Source: Oreohelix idahoensis (Eukaryota; Mollusca; Gastropoda; Stylommatophora; Oreohelicidae). Taken from it: a stretch of 64,000 nucleotides of DNA. Numbering within the stretch: position 1 is the first letter of the stretch; each line of letters opens with the position of its first letter. The stretch lies in contig JAMPIV010006394.1 in NCBI GenBank assembly GCA_024509875.1, positions 1 through 64,000 on the forward strand. The letters are read 5' to 3'. Of this stretch, positions 33,322-45,558 are shown piece after piece. Below the pieces are notes generated by a model. That model was not told where the DNA came from. It saw only the letters and a program-made list of their open reading frames with translations, and did not search any database. A program made the translations under genes and the position numbers.

Positions 33322-33889
<568 letters not shown>

Positions 33890-34033
33890 GTGTTTATATA
33901 TATATAAACTCTTCCTAGATTTGTTTATATGAGTGTTCGATCACGGATATACCATGACCGTGTCCCGCGAATGTTTCTATCGTGAGTGTGCAAACAGCAC
34001 TGAATCGTCCCTGTATTAGTTCGGCAGTGTTCC

Positions 34034-35023
34034 TGTGCCCGCGTCAGTTGAATGCGGCACTAGTAGTTATATTGATTTTATGTAGTCAGAGTTAATCCTT
34101 CATGTTGTGGTTCAAGTGCTGACTGGCGTTCCGCCAGAGATGGTGATACTTGACCTTTTGTTATTTGTTTCAACCCAGGAATGTTCTTCCCTTTAAGTTT
34201 GGTGATAAGCAAAACAGTTTCAGCACAACAACGTATATCCACAAGAAATTATTGTAAAGTTCCACAAACAGCAATGTAGAAAAATTCAATTAGAGTTTAT
34301 TGATGTAATTAGACAAACACTGTAAATTTCACAATGATGATTGGTTATCCGATATGAAAAAAAATATGTAATCCAACTGAATAATGTAGGTACATCCAGA
34401 TAGAATAATATATGTATATCTACAAGAAATAATTTACTGATTTGTTTACTCAAAAACTTGTCTTGGTATCCTCAAAGACGAAGTTCACCTAACGCTATCT
34501 GTAAAAATCCTCTAGTCTAAAATCATGGTATCCTTGGAATCATAAGTCCTGAAATCGCTACCTATCGCCCACAACTCTTCTATTTATACTATTTCTCCTT
34601 TTTTCCCGCCTTTTTTCACACGACCCGTCCTTTTTTTCACACGACACAATAATTAACATTTGCACTCCGTTCCTCAGCTTTTAGACCTTTTTGCACACGA
34701 CATTCTGTTATTTCGACTTTATTTTCACATGTGTGATCTTTTCCAACTTAACAATAGGATTTAAAAAAAAACCAGATCACACAAACATTCATTTCCCACT
34801 TTCGCGCTTATAAAACCCATTCATTATTATCTGGGACTGACCTACGTTTACCCTGTCAGAGCAGTAACGGCAACTGAACTTTGAATGAATGCTGCGTTTT
34901 GTGTAAAAACGTCTTATTTGCTTTTAAGGTCTGTCATTCTTACATGTAGCATTTTCTAGCACATATAAATGCTTATCGTGAAGTAGGAGGGACAAAGCTA
35001 GCGTGAAAGGTCAAGCGGTCACA
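34034..35023 (-). repeat. LTR1 (990 bp), terminal 3' LTR of the array
   Basis: Starts TGTGCCCGCGTCAG and ends GGTCAAGCGGTCACA in plus coordinates. It carries GCTTTTAAGG (shared with LTR2) where LTR3 and LTR4 read GCTTTTCAGG. It is preceded by TTCC. Confidence 0.93.
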
Positions 35024-38000
35024 TACGACCCTGGCCACACAAATGTATCCCAGAGGGAGACATTTGCGTACTATCAACTAAGTACCTCATGCTAGTGACT
35101 GTTATAAACGACTAGGTCTAACCTATTGGTAGAGTCTCTCAGAGAGAAAAAAATAAAAATAAAAAATAAATAAATAAAAATTAGAAAATAATGATAAACA
35201 TTTTGTTCGTAAAACGAGGGATCCCAGTATATTTATAATGCGTAAAACGGGGGATACATAAAATTTGTTGATACACTTCGCCATTGAACAGTATTGATGT
35301 ACACTACTTCTTAACAATATCAATATGAACAACGCTGTGCGTTAGTCATCACCATAATGATAACATACTTAATGATAACATTTAAATAAAATAAAAAAAA
35401 TTAAAACAAAAAAAATAATCGCATACGATTTTCATGGGTTGTGCAAACAACACAAATAAAAAAAAACAAAAAAAATACTTTGGCAATATTTAACAGAATT
35501 GACTAATATTCATTTAGTATTTAACAATCTTAAAATGTAGTAGCTGCAACGAACATCAGCCTAACAACATAGAACAAATGGTCAAACATCAGACCTTGGG
35601 ACGCAAAAAAAAATGTAATATACGAGCTCGTATATATATTATGACATGGGAATATACATACATGGCAATGTTAATCTATAAATTTATTATTTAAAAATAT
35701 GAACTGGAGCTGTACGCTCTCGTAACTGTCAATATAGAACGTGGTAAATATAATACAATCATATGATACAGGCGACCCCAATCCTGCCACTGCGGTCAGT
35801 GATTTATCAGGATGAATATGGGTCTTAAACACCAAAAATCTGGACAAGTTTGGTGAACTGTCTATGTGTTCGTCGCACAATATAAATATAGCATTATTAA
35901 TCTGGTTACATGGAGTTACAAAGTATTTATTTAAAAATGTCTCTAATCTCCAACTTATGTAATAGTCGTTACTATGAGGGAGGACAACTATACCGATATA
36001 AAAAATTATCGGGTGTTGGAGTATGAACTATCTCAGTTACCCTGAACAAAGTACCAAACTGTTTATAGGTTCGTCCTCAAATATAAAATCCGCATACAAA
36101 TGCAAGTTCATAATAATGGACAACAATTTGTCAAGAAAATATACTGTAGCGTTCCGCTTACAACGTGACAAATGGTCAGAAAAAATACAGGTACATCAAT
36201 ATGTGATGTTTATTTTTCAATACAAGGTATAATGGACAACAAATTGTCAAGAAAATATACTGTAGCGTTCCGCTTACAACGTGACAAATGGTCAGAAAAA
36301 TACAGGTACATCAATATGTGATGTTTATTTCTCAATACAAGGTTTATCAACATGTGAACATATCCGTTATCATGTTAGCGATTTCGCATGAAATCGTCAT
36401 GGTTTGCATGTAACAATGTAGTATTTCGCCAATCCGCGAACTGTGTTGATTAGCATATAAGTTTTACCCAACTTGCAAAATACTCGCATATCACCAAGTC
36501 AAATTTAGGTGAAAAAATATATATGTCTCAGTTATTTAGTGGAGTGGAAGGGGGGGGGGGATGTATATTGGGATAAATGACGGAGTATGGTTTATCACAG
36601 TGGGAGGGTATTGAGGATTGTGCGCGATTTTCCAGTACTCATTCATGCTTGCAAACCTCGAAACAATCCTCAACAGAGGGGAACGAATGTCAGTCATGGG
36701 AATGTACTCGGGGGTCTTAGGGGCGTTAGCTGTGTCCGGGGGGGGGTAACAATGTCCTCATTATCTTTTACCGATGTCCGCTGTGGACATTTCATCTTCT
36801 TGTACACATGGTATTTATTTATACACAAAACCGCTTAAAATTCAAAACACCAACTATGCTAGGCACAATCAATAGTCCTGACACTCTAGTTCGTCGGGTC
36901 ATGACCTCTGGTGTGTCTCACTGGATTCAGGAATGCGAGAAGGGGTGTTTCCCAGACTACGAAGAAGTATTTATAGAATTTGATAGACACGTCAACATAG
37001 GTAAATTCGTTTTGAAGTGGGGGATGCTCGGAATAGTGCGTTGATTTAGAAACGGTCCGTCTGTGATGACGCATGTCGGAGAAGGTGACAGGAAATGAAA
37101 AGGCGTTTGGATGTGTAGGGAAGAATAAATTTGACGTCTGATTCGTCGTATATCTGTGAGAAATGGTCGTTGGCTTGAATAACGTGAGAAGCCATATACG
37201 ATCATTCAGGTTGTAAAAAGCATCATTAAGAAAAAAAAAAAATCGCCAAAATACATGCTCGATGCGATTGAACATTATAAAACGGCTTTTCCATAACACA
37301 AAAGGAAAGCGGTGAGTTAACACATTTTTAAAAAATCTCTGATGTGTCAAAAAGGAAAAATATGTGTGTGCATATAGTCTGTTTGATTTTGTCACAAGAT
37401 TCACCAAGAAGGGGAAAAAGAACAAAAAAATAAAAACCGTTGTAAAGCATAAGTCATTTATAAAGATTTTCAAAGGCAAAAGTGGTGTAATTTGTACAGT
37501 GGGTACTCTTCTAATCATAAAGATTTCGTACCTAACACTTGTAAAATAAATTTTTGTTTAACTAGAGAACTGTGATAATTTAAAGTTCTGTTTAACCGGG
37601 ATAATATAGTGTTATAGAATGTTTGCAAAAGTTCTTCAATTTCTTGACATAGCGGTGTAAAAGATGTAATGATAATGACAGTCCATGTTGACGAAGAATA
37701 TGAAATAATTATATAACATTAAAACACAGTGGCGTCACGCCATAATAACTTGTTAGTATATGTGGGTGTTGCAGACGTCGTAACTGTCAATATCGTCAGT
37801 ATCATCAGTATCATCAGCAGGATCTTGACTGAGGCTGACATCTTTCTGAAAAAAAAATTTCCTACCAAAAAAAAATGGACACTAGTGACTTTAGATGATG
37901 GGGGTAACGATGGAGAGTGCTATTTGTAGAGAGAGCACTCGTTGGGTACTATTGCTGGGGTGAGTACCTTTTTTTTATTAGAGAAGATTGATTCTCCAAT

Positions 38001-38232
38001 AAACCAATAATCGTTGAACTGGACGTTTACGAATTTGACATGAGGAACTTGGCGATTTCCCCCAAGGTAGCTTTTGTCAATCGTTGATCACAAGAGGATG
38101 GCGCATTTCGCACCGTCGAGTGGGTGGTGGCTGCAGCCGTCGAGGGCAAGGACGAAATAGTGTTGAAATGGTGCACCTCATGCTGCGTGTTGTGGGGCTG
38201 TCTGCGTTTTCATCATTAGGCGGTGCTGTGTG
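35024..38232 (-). other. Unit A: 3' non-coding block
   Basis: About 3.2 kb between the pol remnant and LTR1. It contains a 116-bp tandem duplication (36113-36228 and 36229-36342), also present in units B and C, and a G-run near 36550. Relative to B and C it lacks about 46 bp after GTACTCATTCA (36640 region); ATTCA occurs at both breakpoints, so the loss looks like slippage between direct repeats. Two antiparallel frames (plus 36808-37044, 78 codons; minus 36886-37518, 210 codons) have no recognisable domain. I see no clear polypurine tract beside LTR1. Confidence 0.7.
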
Positions 38233-38544
38233 TCAAGTATCATTATCTTGTTCGGATGTGTGCCGTTCTGCTTGTGAAACAGCGTTGTCTGTGTGTTCGT
38301 CGCAATTTCTATTGTTGCTCTCTGATTCTCTGCGGCAATATGTATTTATGTTCTCAGATTCTCTGTGTGATGTTTGTGACGTATCTGTGGAATGAAAGTG
38401 GTTCAATGTGGCTTTATGTATGGGTCTGCCATTAGATAAAACTGGTGGTGCTATCGGGCGATGAGTAGCTGTCTTAATTTGTGCTGCATGAGCTTTGGTG
38501 ACTATGTTCTTCTCGTCATCTTGTTCAAACGCATTTATCACCAA
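38233..38544 (-). pseudogene. Unit A: pol C-terminal extension ORF, truncated
   Basis: This frame overlaps the end of the integrase-tail ORF by about 20 bases in another phase. It continues from just past the VGDK motif through INAFEQDDEKN into a Ser/Thr/His/Asn-rich tail. A nonsense change (codon read as stop after EQDNDT) shortens it to 103 codons, whereas B and C keep 155. It has no ATG at its start. Read with the preceding ORF it resembles the variable end of a gypsy Pol polyprotein. Confidence 0.5.
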
Positions 38545-38812
38545 CTTGAAATTGTTCTAATTTAGCTCTTTTATCATGTTGTTTCTGCCATTTCTTGAAG
38601 GCTTTCTGTGCATTACGATTAGCTATCTGATGTGCTCTATACTTCTCTTGTAGTATGACTTCGATGGGATTTTCACCTTGATACTTCCTCTGAGGTTGCA
38701 GGAGATTATCTAATGGGAAAGTAGGTTCACTGGTCGTGGGCTGTTCAAATCTGTAGTATACTTGTCCTCTGGGTTCCATGGTATGTCTTCTGTCATCAAA
38801 TGTTCGCTTCAC
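38525..38812 (-). pseudogene. Unit A: integrase tail remnant
   Basis: 95 codons. The segment FPLDNLLQPQRKYQGENPIE followed by AFKKWQKQHDKRAKLEQFQ and VGDK matches the region joining the catalytic core to the C-terminal domain of Ty3/gypsy integrases (LP.D.L...Y......L...A.......Q...YDKRAK...F.VGD.V). No catalytic core, reverse transcriptase or RNase H is found anywhere in the unit. It shows the unit descends from a complete element that lost most of pol. Confidence 0.75.
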
Positions 38813-38997
38813 ATAATCACTGGGGTTGCGACGGGGGTCGCGTAAGGAGTATGTTGGGGCTGATGAGGGGGTAGGGAATTATGGTTGTGATCATGTGAAT
38901 AACGTTGCGAACACCGATGTGTTGTTTCTGTGTAGTGCGGCTAGACTCTCATGTCATTCTTGTGATAAGTTCTTCTGTAGGGCTTCTGTGTTTCTTC

Positions 38998-40480
38998 TTA
39001 ACTGTGTCCTCCACATACTCCTCTTGCATCATATCGTTCACAAGCTGTCTTACCTCTTTTTTTCTTCATTCTCTGACTTCGATCACGATTTGCTTCCTCT
39101 ATTCTTCTCTGGTGTCTCTTCATGTTCTCGTCATCTAACATTTTTGTTAGAACCAGATCTATTTCAATTCTTGTTTGTGGAAAGTTTGTATGATATTTTT
39201 CCTGTAGCAGTCTCCAGACTATACTCCTTGATAAATGAACCTCAGGCCTTGCTATGATGGCTGCTATCACCGGTTTCAACTCCTCCATGTTTGGTTCATC
39301 CACTTTAACCATTTTCTTACTCGTGTCATTCACTTCTTCTCTCACTTCTTTTCCCAACTTTTCCACCATTTCGCACCTCTCCGTGTATTCTAACTCATCC
39401 TCCTCATCTGACGATACCCCGTCTGAGTAACTTGATGAATCTGAGAACACGGGGCTTTCCACTATTTTGATTCCCCAGTAATTAAGTTCCTCCATTACTC
39501 TCACCACAAGTCTGCAAATTTCTTCCTTCCTTTCTGATAAGTCTGTATCAAACTTCTTCTCCAGAAATCTCTGTACATATTTTAGTACTACTGTGTCAGG
39601 TTTAGCTCCCTTCAGTTCGTCTTTGAGTGCTATCTTCATCTCCTCTGTGCTTACACCTCCCTGTTTCGTCTTCTGTACTGTTCTTGTACGCCTATAAGAT
39701 GTATCCATGTCCTGTACTTCTTGTGGATCTGTTTTGATAAGATTCCCTCTTACTGCTGTTCCCATACGCCTGCATGATGTGTCAGTGTTAAGGTCAACAT
39801 CTGTTTGTGTTGCTGAAACTGCAGCTTTATTCTCTGTTTGTGTTGCTGAAACTGCAGCTTTATTCTCTGTTTGTGTTGCTGAAACTGCAGCTTTATTCTC
39901 TGTTTGTGTTGCTGAAACTGCAGCTCTATTCTCTGTTTGTGTTGCTACACTGATCATAGTTGTTTTCTTCACCTGTGGTTCTGGGTCATTGACCTGACTT
40001 GACCTGTCAACGTTTGTTTGTGTCGCAACACAACTGATCTTTGTTTTCTTTACTTGTAAGTCTGGCCTTGGTTGACTATTAATCATGGGGGCCCAACGTG
40101 TGTCACTTGATGTTACGAAACCGACCTGGTGATGTATGTTAAGTGGTGTTCTCCATTGTTTTAGAGGTCTGATATGTGCCCTTAATCCATCTTCTGTTGT
40201 TATTATACAAGTTTGTTGGTCAGTCGTTGTAACATTATTTACTTCCCATATCTTTCGTTGTGTGATTCCGTTGATAAAATTTTCTAACAGCTATGCGATG
40301 GTGTCTTCTATTTAGACTACTCCAATCTGCTCTTGTTTTGACAGTGTCTCTTTCCCATTTTCTAATTTGTTGTTGTTGCTGATGTTGTTGCTGGGCATAT
40401 AACACATGTTGTTGTTGCTGTTGTTGCTGTAGTGTATACAACGCCTGTTGTTGCTGCTGTTGTTCTTGACTTTCATCCAT
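38998..40480 (-). pseudogene. Unit A: gag-position protein, one frameshift
   Basis: Starts at the ATG at 40478-40480, about 37 bases after the primer-binding site. One extra T near 40277-40283 breaks the frame; the remainder is open to the TAA at 38998-39000, corresponding to about 493 residues. Layout: Gln-rich 1-40; basic segment with WERDTVKTRADW; TQT motif near 152 and five TQT motifs spaced exactly 11 residues apart at about 180-226 (SATQTENKAAV type); a DEK-C-like segment at about 280-331 (VQRFLEKKFDTDLSERKEEI); an acidic stretch 345-365; a weaker second DEK-C-like segment 399-449; a Lys/Arg-rich tail; and a final C-x8-C. No CCHC knuckle or capsid signature is seen, so Gag identity rests on position. 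Confidence 0.75.
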
Positions 40481-40516
40481 TAGTGATTATGCCTGTCTGC
40501 TTTCACCAACAAAAAA

Positions 40517-40534
40517 GGGCAGGTCACGGCGCCA
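40517..40534 (-). other. Primer-binding site, unit A
   Basis: On the minus strand TGGCGCCGTGACCTGCCC begins 11 bases after the inner end of LTR2. TGG pairs with the CCA end of a tRNA; the TGGCGCC start resembles lysine-tRNA primer sites, but the remainder does not identify the tRNA with certainty. Confidence 0.75.
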
Positions 40535-40545
40535 ATTTGAAGATA

Positions 40546-41532
40546 TGTGCCCGCGTCAGTTGAATGCGGCACTAGTAGTTATATTGATTTTATGTAGTCA
40601 GAGTTAATCCTTCATGTTGTGGTTCAAGTGCTGACTGGCGTTCCGCCAGAGATGGTGATACTTGACCTTTTGTTATTTGTTTCAACCCAGGAATGTTCTT
40701 CCCTTTAAGTTTGGTGATAAGCAAAACAGTTTCAGCACAACAACGTATATCCACAAGAAATTATTGTAAAGTTCCACAAACAGCAATGTAGAAAAATTCA
40801 ATTAGAATTTATTGATGTAATTAGACAAACACTGTAAATTTCACAATGATGATTGGTTATCCGATATGAAAAAAATATGTAATCCAACTGAATAATGTAG
40901 GTACATCCAGATAGAATAATATATGTATATCTACAAGAAATAATTTACTGATTTGTTTACTCAAAAACTTGTCTTGGTATCCTCAAAGACGAAGTTCACC
41001 TAACGCTATCTGTAAAAATCCTCTAGTCTAAAATCATGGTATCCTTGGAATCATAAGTCCTGAAATCGCTACCTATCGCCCACAACTCTTCTATTTATAC
41101 TATTTCTCCTTTTTTCCCGCCTTTTTTCACACGACCCGTCCTTTTTTTCACACGACACAATAATTAACATTTGCACTCCGTTCCTCAGCTTTTAGACCTT
41201 TTTGCACACGACATTCTGTTATTTCGACTTTATTTTCACATGTGTGATCTTTTCCAACTTAACAATAGGGTTAAAAAAAACCAGATCACACAAACATTCA
41301 TTTCCTACTTTCGCGCTTATAAAACTCATTCATTATTATCTGGGACTGACCTACGTTTACCCTGTCAGAGCAGTAACGGCAACTGAACTTTGAATGAATG
41401 CTGCGTTTTGTGTAAAAACGTCTTATTTGCTTTTAAGGTCTGTCATTCTTACATGTAGCATTTTCTAGCACATATAAATGCTTATCGTGAAGTAGGAGGG
41501 ACAAAGCTAGCGTGAAAGGTCAAGCGGTCACA
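40546..41532 (-). repeat. LTR2 (987 bp), shared by units A and B
   Basis: Serves as 5' LTR of unit A and 3' LTR of unit B. It shares GCTTTTAAGG with LTR1. Private changes include AATTAGAATTTATTG, TTTCCTACTTTCG and AAAACTCATTC. Confidence 0.93.
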
Positions 41533-44500
41533 TACGACCCTGGCCACACAAATGTATCCCAGAGGGAGACATTTGCGTACTATCAACTAAGTACCTCATG
41601 CTAGTGACTGTTATAAACGACTAGGTCTAACCTATTGGTAGAGTCTCTCAGAGAAAAAAAATAAAAATAAAAAATAAATAAATAAAAATTAACAAATAAT
41701 GATAAATATTTTGTTCGTAAAACGAGGGATCCCAGTATATTTATAATGCGTAAAACGGGGATACATAAAATTTGTTGATACACTTCGCCATTGAACAGTA
41801 TTGATGTACACTACTTCTTAACAATATCAATATGAACAACGCTGTGCGTTAGTCATCACCATAATGATAACATACTTAATGATAACATTTAAATAAAATA
41901 AAAAAAATTAAAACAAAAAAAATAATCGCATACGATTTTCATGGGTTGTGCAAACAACACAAATAAAAACAAAACAAAAAAAATACTTTGGCAATAATTA
42001 ACAGAATTGACTAATATTCATTTAGTATTTAACAATCTTAAAATGTAGTAGCTGCAACGAACATCAGCCTAACAACATAGAACAAATGGTCAAACATCAG
42101 ACCTTGGGACGCAAAAAAAAAATGTAATATACGAGCTCGTATATATATTATGACATGGGAATATACATACATGGCAATGTTAATCTATAAATTTATTATT
42201 TAAGAAATATGAACTGGAGCTGTACGCTCTCGTAACTGTCAATATAGAACGTGGTAAATATAATACAATCATATGATACAGGCGACCCCAATCCTGCCAC
42301 TGCGGTCAGTGATTTATCAGGATGTATATGGGTCTTAAACACCAAAAAATCTGGACAAGTTTGGTGAACTGTCTATGTGTTCGTCGCACAATATAAATAT
42401 AGCATTATTAATCTGGTTACATGGAGTTACAAAGTATTTATTTAAAAATGTCTCTAATCTCCAACTTATGTAATAGTCGTTACTATGAGGGAGGACAACT
42501 ATACCGATATAAAAAATTATCGGGTGTTGGAGTATGAACTATCTCAGTTACCCTGAACAAAGTACCAAACTGTTTATAGGTTCGTCCTCAAATATAAAAT
42601 CCGCATACAAATGCAAGTTCATAATAATGGACAACAATTTGTCAAGAAAATATACTGTAGCGTTCCGCTTACAACGTGACAAATGGTCAGAAAAATACAG
42701 GTACATCAATATGTGATGTTTATTTTTCAATACAAGGTATAATGGACAACAAATTGTCAAGAAAATATACTGTAGCGTTCCGCTTACAACGTGACAAATG
42801 GTCAGAAAAATACAGGTACATCAATATGTGATGTTTATTTCTCAATACAAGGTTTATCAACATGTGAACATATCCGTTATCATGTTAGCGATTTCGCATG
42901 AAATCGTCATGGTTTGCATGTAACAATGTAGTATTTCGCCAATCCGCGAACTGTGTTGATTAGCATATAAGTTTTACCCAACTTGCAAAATACTTGCATA
43001 TCACCAAGTCAAATTTAGGTGAAAATATATATATATGTCTCAGTTATTTAGTGGAGTGGAGGGGGGGGGGGGGGGTGTATATTGGGATAAATGACGGAGT
43101 ATGGTTTATCACCGTGGGAGGGTGTTGAGGATTGTGCGCGATTTTCCAGTACTCATTCAGCTGAGGTGGTTGTGGTGCAACCATGCAAATGCTGCAGACA
43201 TTCACATGCTTGCAAACCTCGAAACAATCCTCAACAGAGGGGAACGAATGTCAGTCATGGGAATGTACTCGGGGGTCTTAGGGGCGTTAACTGTGTCCGG
43301 GGGGGGGGGTAACAATGTCCTCATTATCTTTTACCGATGTCCGCTGTGGACATTTCATCTTCTTGTACACATGGTATTTATACACTAAACCGCTTAAAAT
43401 TCAAAACACCAACTATGCTAGGCACAATCAATAGTCCTGACACTCTAGTTCGTCGGGTCATGACCTCTGGTGTGTCTCACTGGATTCAGGAATGCGAGAA
43501 GGGGTGTTTCCCAGACTACGAAGAAGTATTTATAGAATTTGATAGACACGTCAACATAGGTAAATTCGTTTTGAAGTGGGGGATGCTCGGAATAGTGCGT
43601 TGATTTAGAAACGGTCCGTCTGTGATGACGCATGTCGGAGAAGGTGACAGGAAATGAAAAGGCGTTTGGATGTGTAGGGAAGAATAAATTTGACGTCTGA
43701 TTCGTCGTATATCTGTGAGAAAGGGTCGTTGGCTTGAATAATGTGAGAAGCCATATACGATCATTGAGGTTGTAAAAAGCATCATTAAGAAAAAAAAAAT
43801 CGCCAAAATACATTCTCGATGCGATTGAACATTATAAAACGGCTTTTCCATAACACAAAAGGAAAGCGGTGAGTTAACACATTTTTTAAAAATCTCTGAT
43901 GTGTCAAAAAGGAAAAATATGTGTGTGCATATAGTGTGTTTGATTTTGTCACAAGATTCACCAAGAAGGGGAAAAAGAACAAAAAAATAAAAACCGTTGT
44001 AAAGCATAAGTCATTTATAAAGATTTTCAAAGGCAAAAGTGGTGTAATTTGTACAGTGGGTACTCTTCTAATCATAAAGATTTCGTACCTAACACTTGTA
44101 AAAATTTTTTTTGTATAACTAGAGAACTGTGATAATTTAAAGTTCTGTTTAACCGGGATAATATAGTGTTATAGAATGTTTGCAAAAGTTCTTCAATTTC
44201 TTGACATAGCGGTGTAAAAGATGTAATGATAATGACAGTCCATGTTGACGAAGAATATGAAATAATTATATAACATTAAAACACAGTGGCGTCACGCCAT
44301 AATAACTTGTTAGTATATGTGGGTGTTGCAGACGTCGTAACTGTCAATATCGTCAGTATCATCAGTATCATCAGCAGGATCTTGACTGAGGCTGACATCT
44401 TTCTGAAAAAAAAATTTCCTACCACAAAAAAAAAAAAATGGACACTAGTGACTTTAGATGATGGGGGTAACGAGGGAGAGTGCTATTTGTAGAGAGAGCA

Positions 44501-44638
44501 CTCGTTGGGTACTATTGCTGGGGTGAGTACCTTTTTTTATTAGAGAAGATTGATTCTCCAATAAACCAATAATCGTTGAACTGGACGTTTACGAATTTGA
44601 CATGAGGAACTTGGCGATTTCCCTCAAGATAGCTTTTG
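41533..44638 (-). other. Unit B: 3' non-coding block
   Basis: Homologous to 35024-38232, with the 116-bp tandem duplication near 42624-42853 and a longer G-run at about 43062-43075. The 46-bp segment missing from unit A (GCTGAGGTGGTTGTGG...) is present at about 43159-43204. The 210-codon minus frame of unit A is split here, arguing against coding. Confidence 0.7.
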
Positions 44639-45106
44639 TCAATCGTTGATCACAAGAGGATGGCGCATTTCGCACCGTCGAGTGGGTGGTGGCTGCAGCC
44701 GTCGAGGGCAAGGACGAAATAGTGTTGAAATGGTGCACCTCATGCTGCGTGTTGTGGGGCTGTCTGCGTTTTCATCATTAGGCGGTGCTGTTTGTCGAGT
44801 ATCATTATCTTGTTCGGATGTGTGCCGTTCTGCTTGTGAAACAGCGTTGTCTGTGTGTTCGTCGCAATTTCTATTATTGCTCTCTGATTCTCTGCGGCAA
44901 TATGTATTTATGTTCTCAGATTCTCTGTGTGATGTTTGTGACGTATCTGTGGAATGAAAGTGGTTCAATGTGGCTTTATGTATGGGTCTGCCATTAGATA
45001 AAACTGGTGGTGCTATCGGGCGATGAGTAGCTGTCTTAATTTGTGCTGCATGAGCTTTGGTGACTATGTTCTTCTCGTCATCTTGTTCAAACGCATTTAT
45101 CACCAA
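44639..45106 (-). CDS. Unit B: pol C-terminal extension ORF
   Basis: 155 open codons, starting without ATG inside the end of the integrase-tail ORF and ending in an Arg/Pro-rich tail (STLFRPCPRRLQPPPTRR). The composition is polar and the function unknown. Unit C has the same length, so 155 codons is probably the progenitor state. Confidence 0.45.
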   Translation of the reverse strand: MVINAFEQDDEKNIVTKAHAAQIKTATHRPIAPPVLSNGRPIHKATLNHFHSTDTSQTSHRESENINTYCRRESESNNRNCDEHTDNAVSQAERHTSEQDNDTRQTAPPNDENADSPTTRSMRCTISTLFRPCPRRLQPPPTRRCEMRHPLVIND

Positions 45107-45455
45107 CTTGAAATTGTTCTAATTTAGCTCTTTTATCATGTTGTTTCTGCCATTTCTTGAAGGCTTTCTGTGCATTACGATTAGCTATCTGATGTGCTCT
45201 ATACTTCTCTTGTAGTATGACTTCGATGGGATTTTCACCTTGATACTTCCTCTGAGGTTGCAGGAGATTATCTAATGGGAAAGTAGGTTCACTGGTCGTG
45301 GGCTGTTCAAATCTGTAGTATACTTGTCCTCTGGGTTCCATGGTATGTCTTCTGTCATCAAATGTTCGCTTCACATAATCACGGGGGTTGCGACGGGGTC
45401 GCGTAGGGAGTATGTTGGGGCTGATGAGGGGGTAGGGAATTATGGTTGTGATCAT
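45087..45455 (-). pseudogene. Unit B: integrase tail remnant
   Basis: Carries the same DKRAKLEQFQVGDK segment as unit A. A missing G near 45388 lets the frame run further upstream (122 codons), but the extra N-terminal residues come from the gag-pol junction and carry no integrase motif. Confidence 0.7.
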
Positions 45456-45558
45456 GTGAATAACGTTGCGAACACCGATGTGTTGTTTCTGTGTAGTGCG
45501 GCTAGACTCTCATGTCCTTCTTGTGATAAGTTCTTCTGTAGGGCTTCTGTGTTTCTTC

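Noticed and set aside
36808..37044. 78-codon plus-strand frame in the LTR units as an accessory gene
   Set aside because: It is broken in unit C and overlaps another frame; no motif. Kept only as a low-interest observation.
38826..39257. Plus-strand frames of 103-188 codons repeated in the LTR units
   Set aside because: They are antisense to the gag-position ORF and integrase tail, whose minus-strand motifs explain the open frames.
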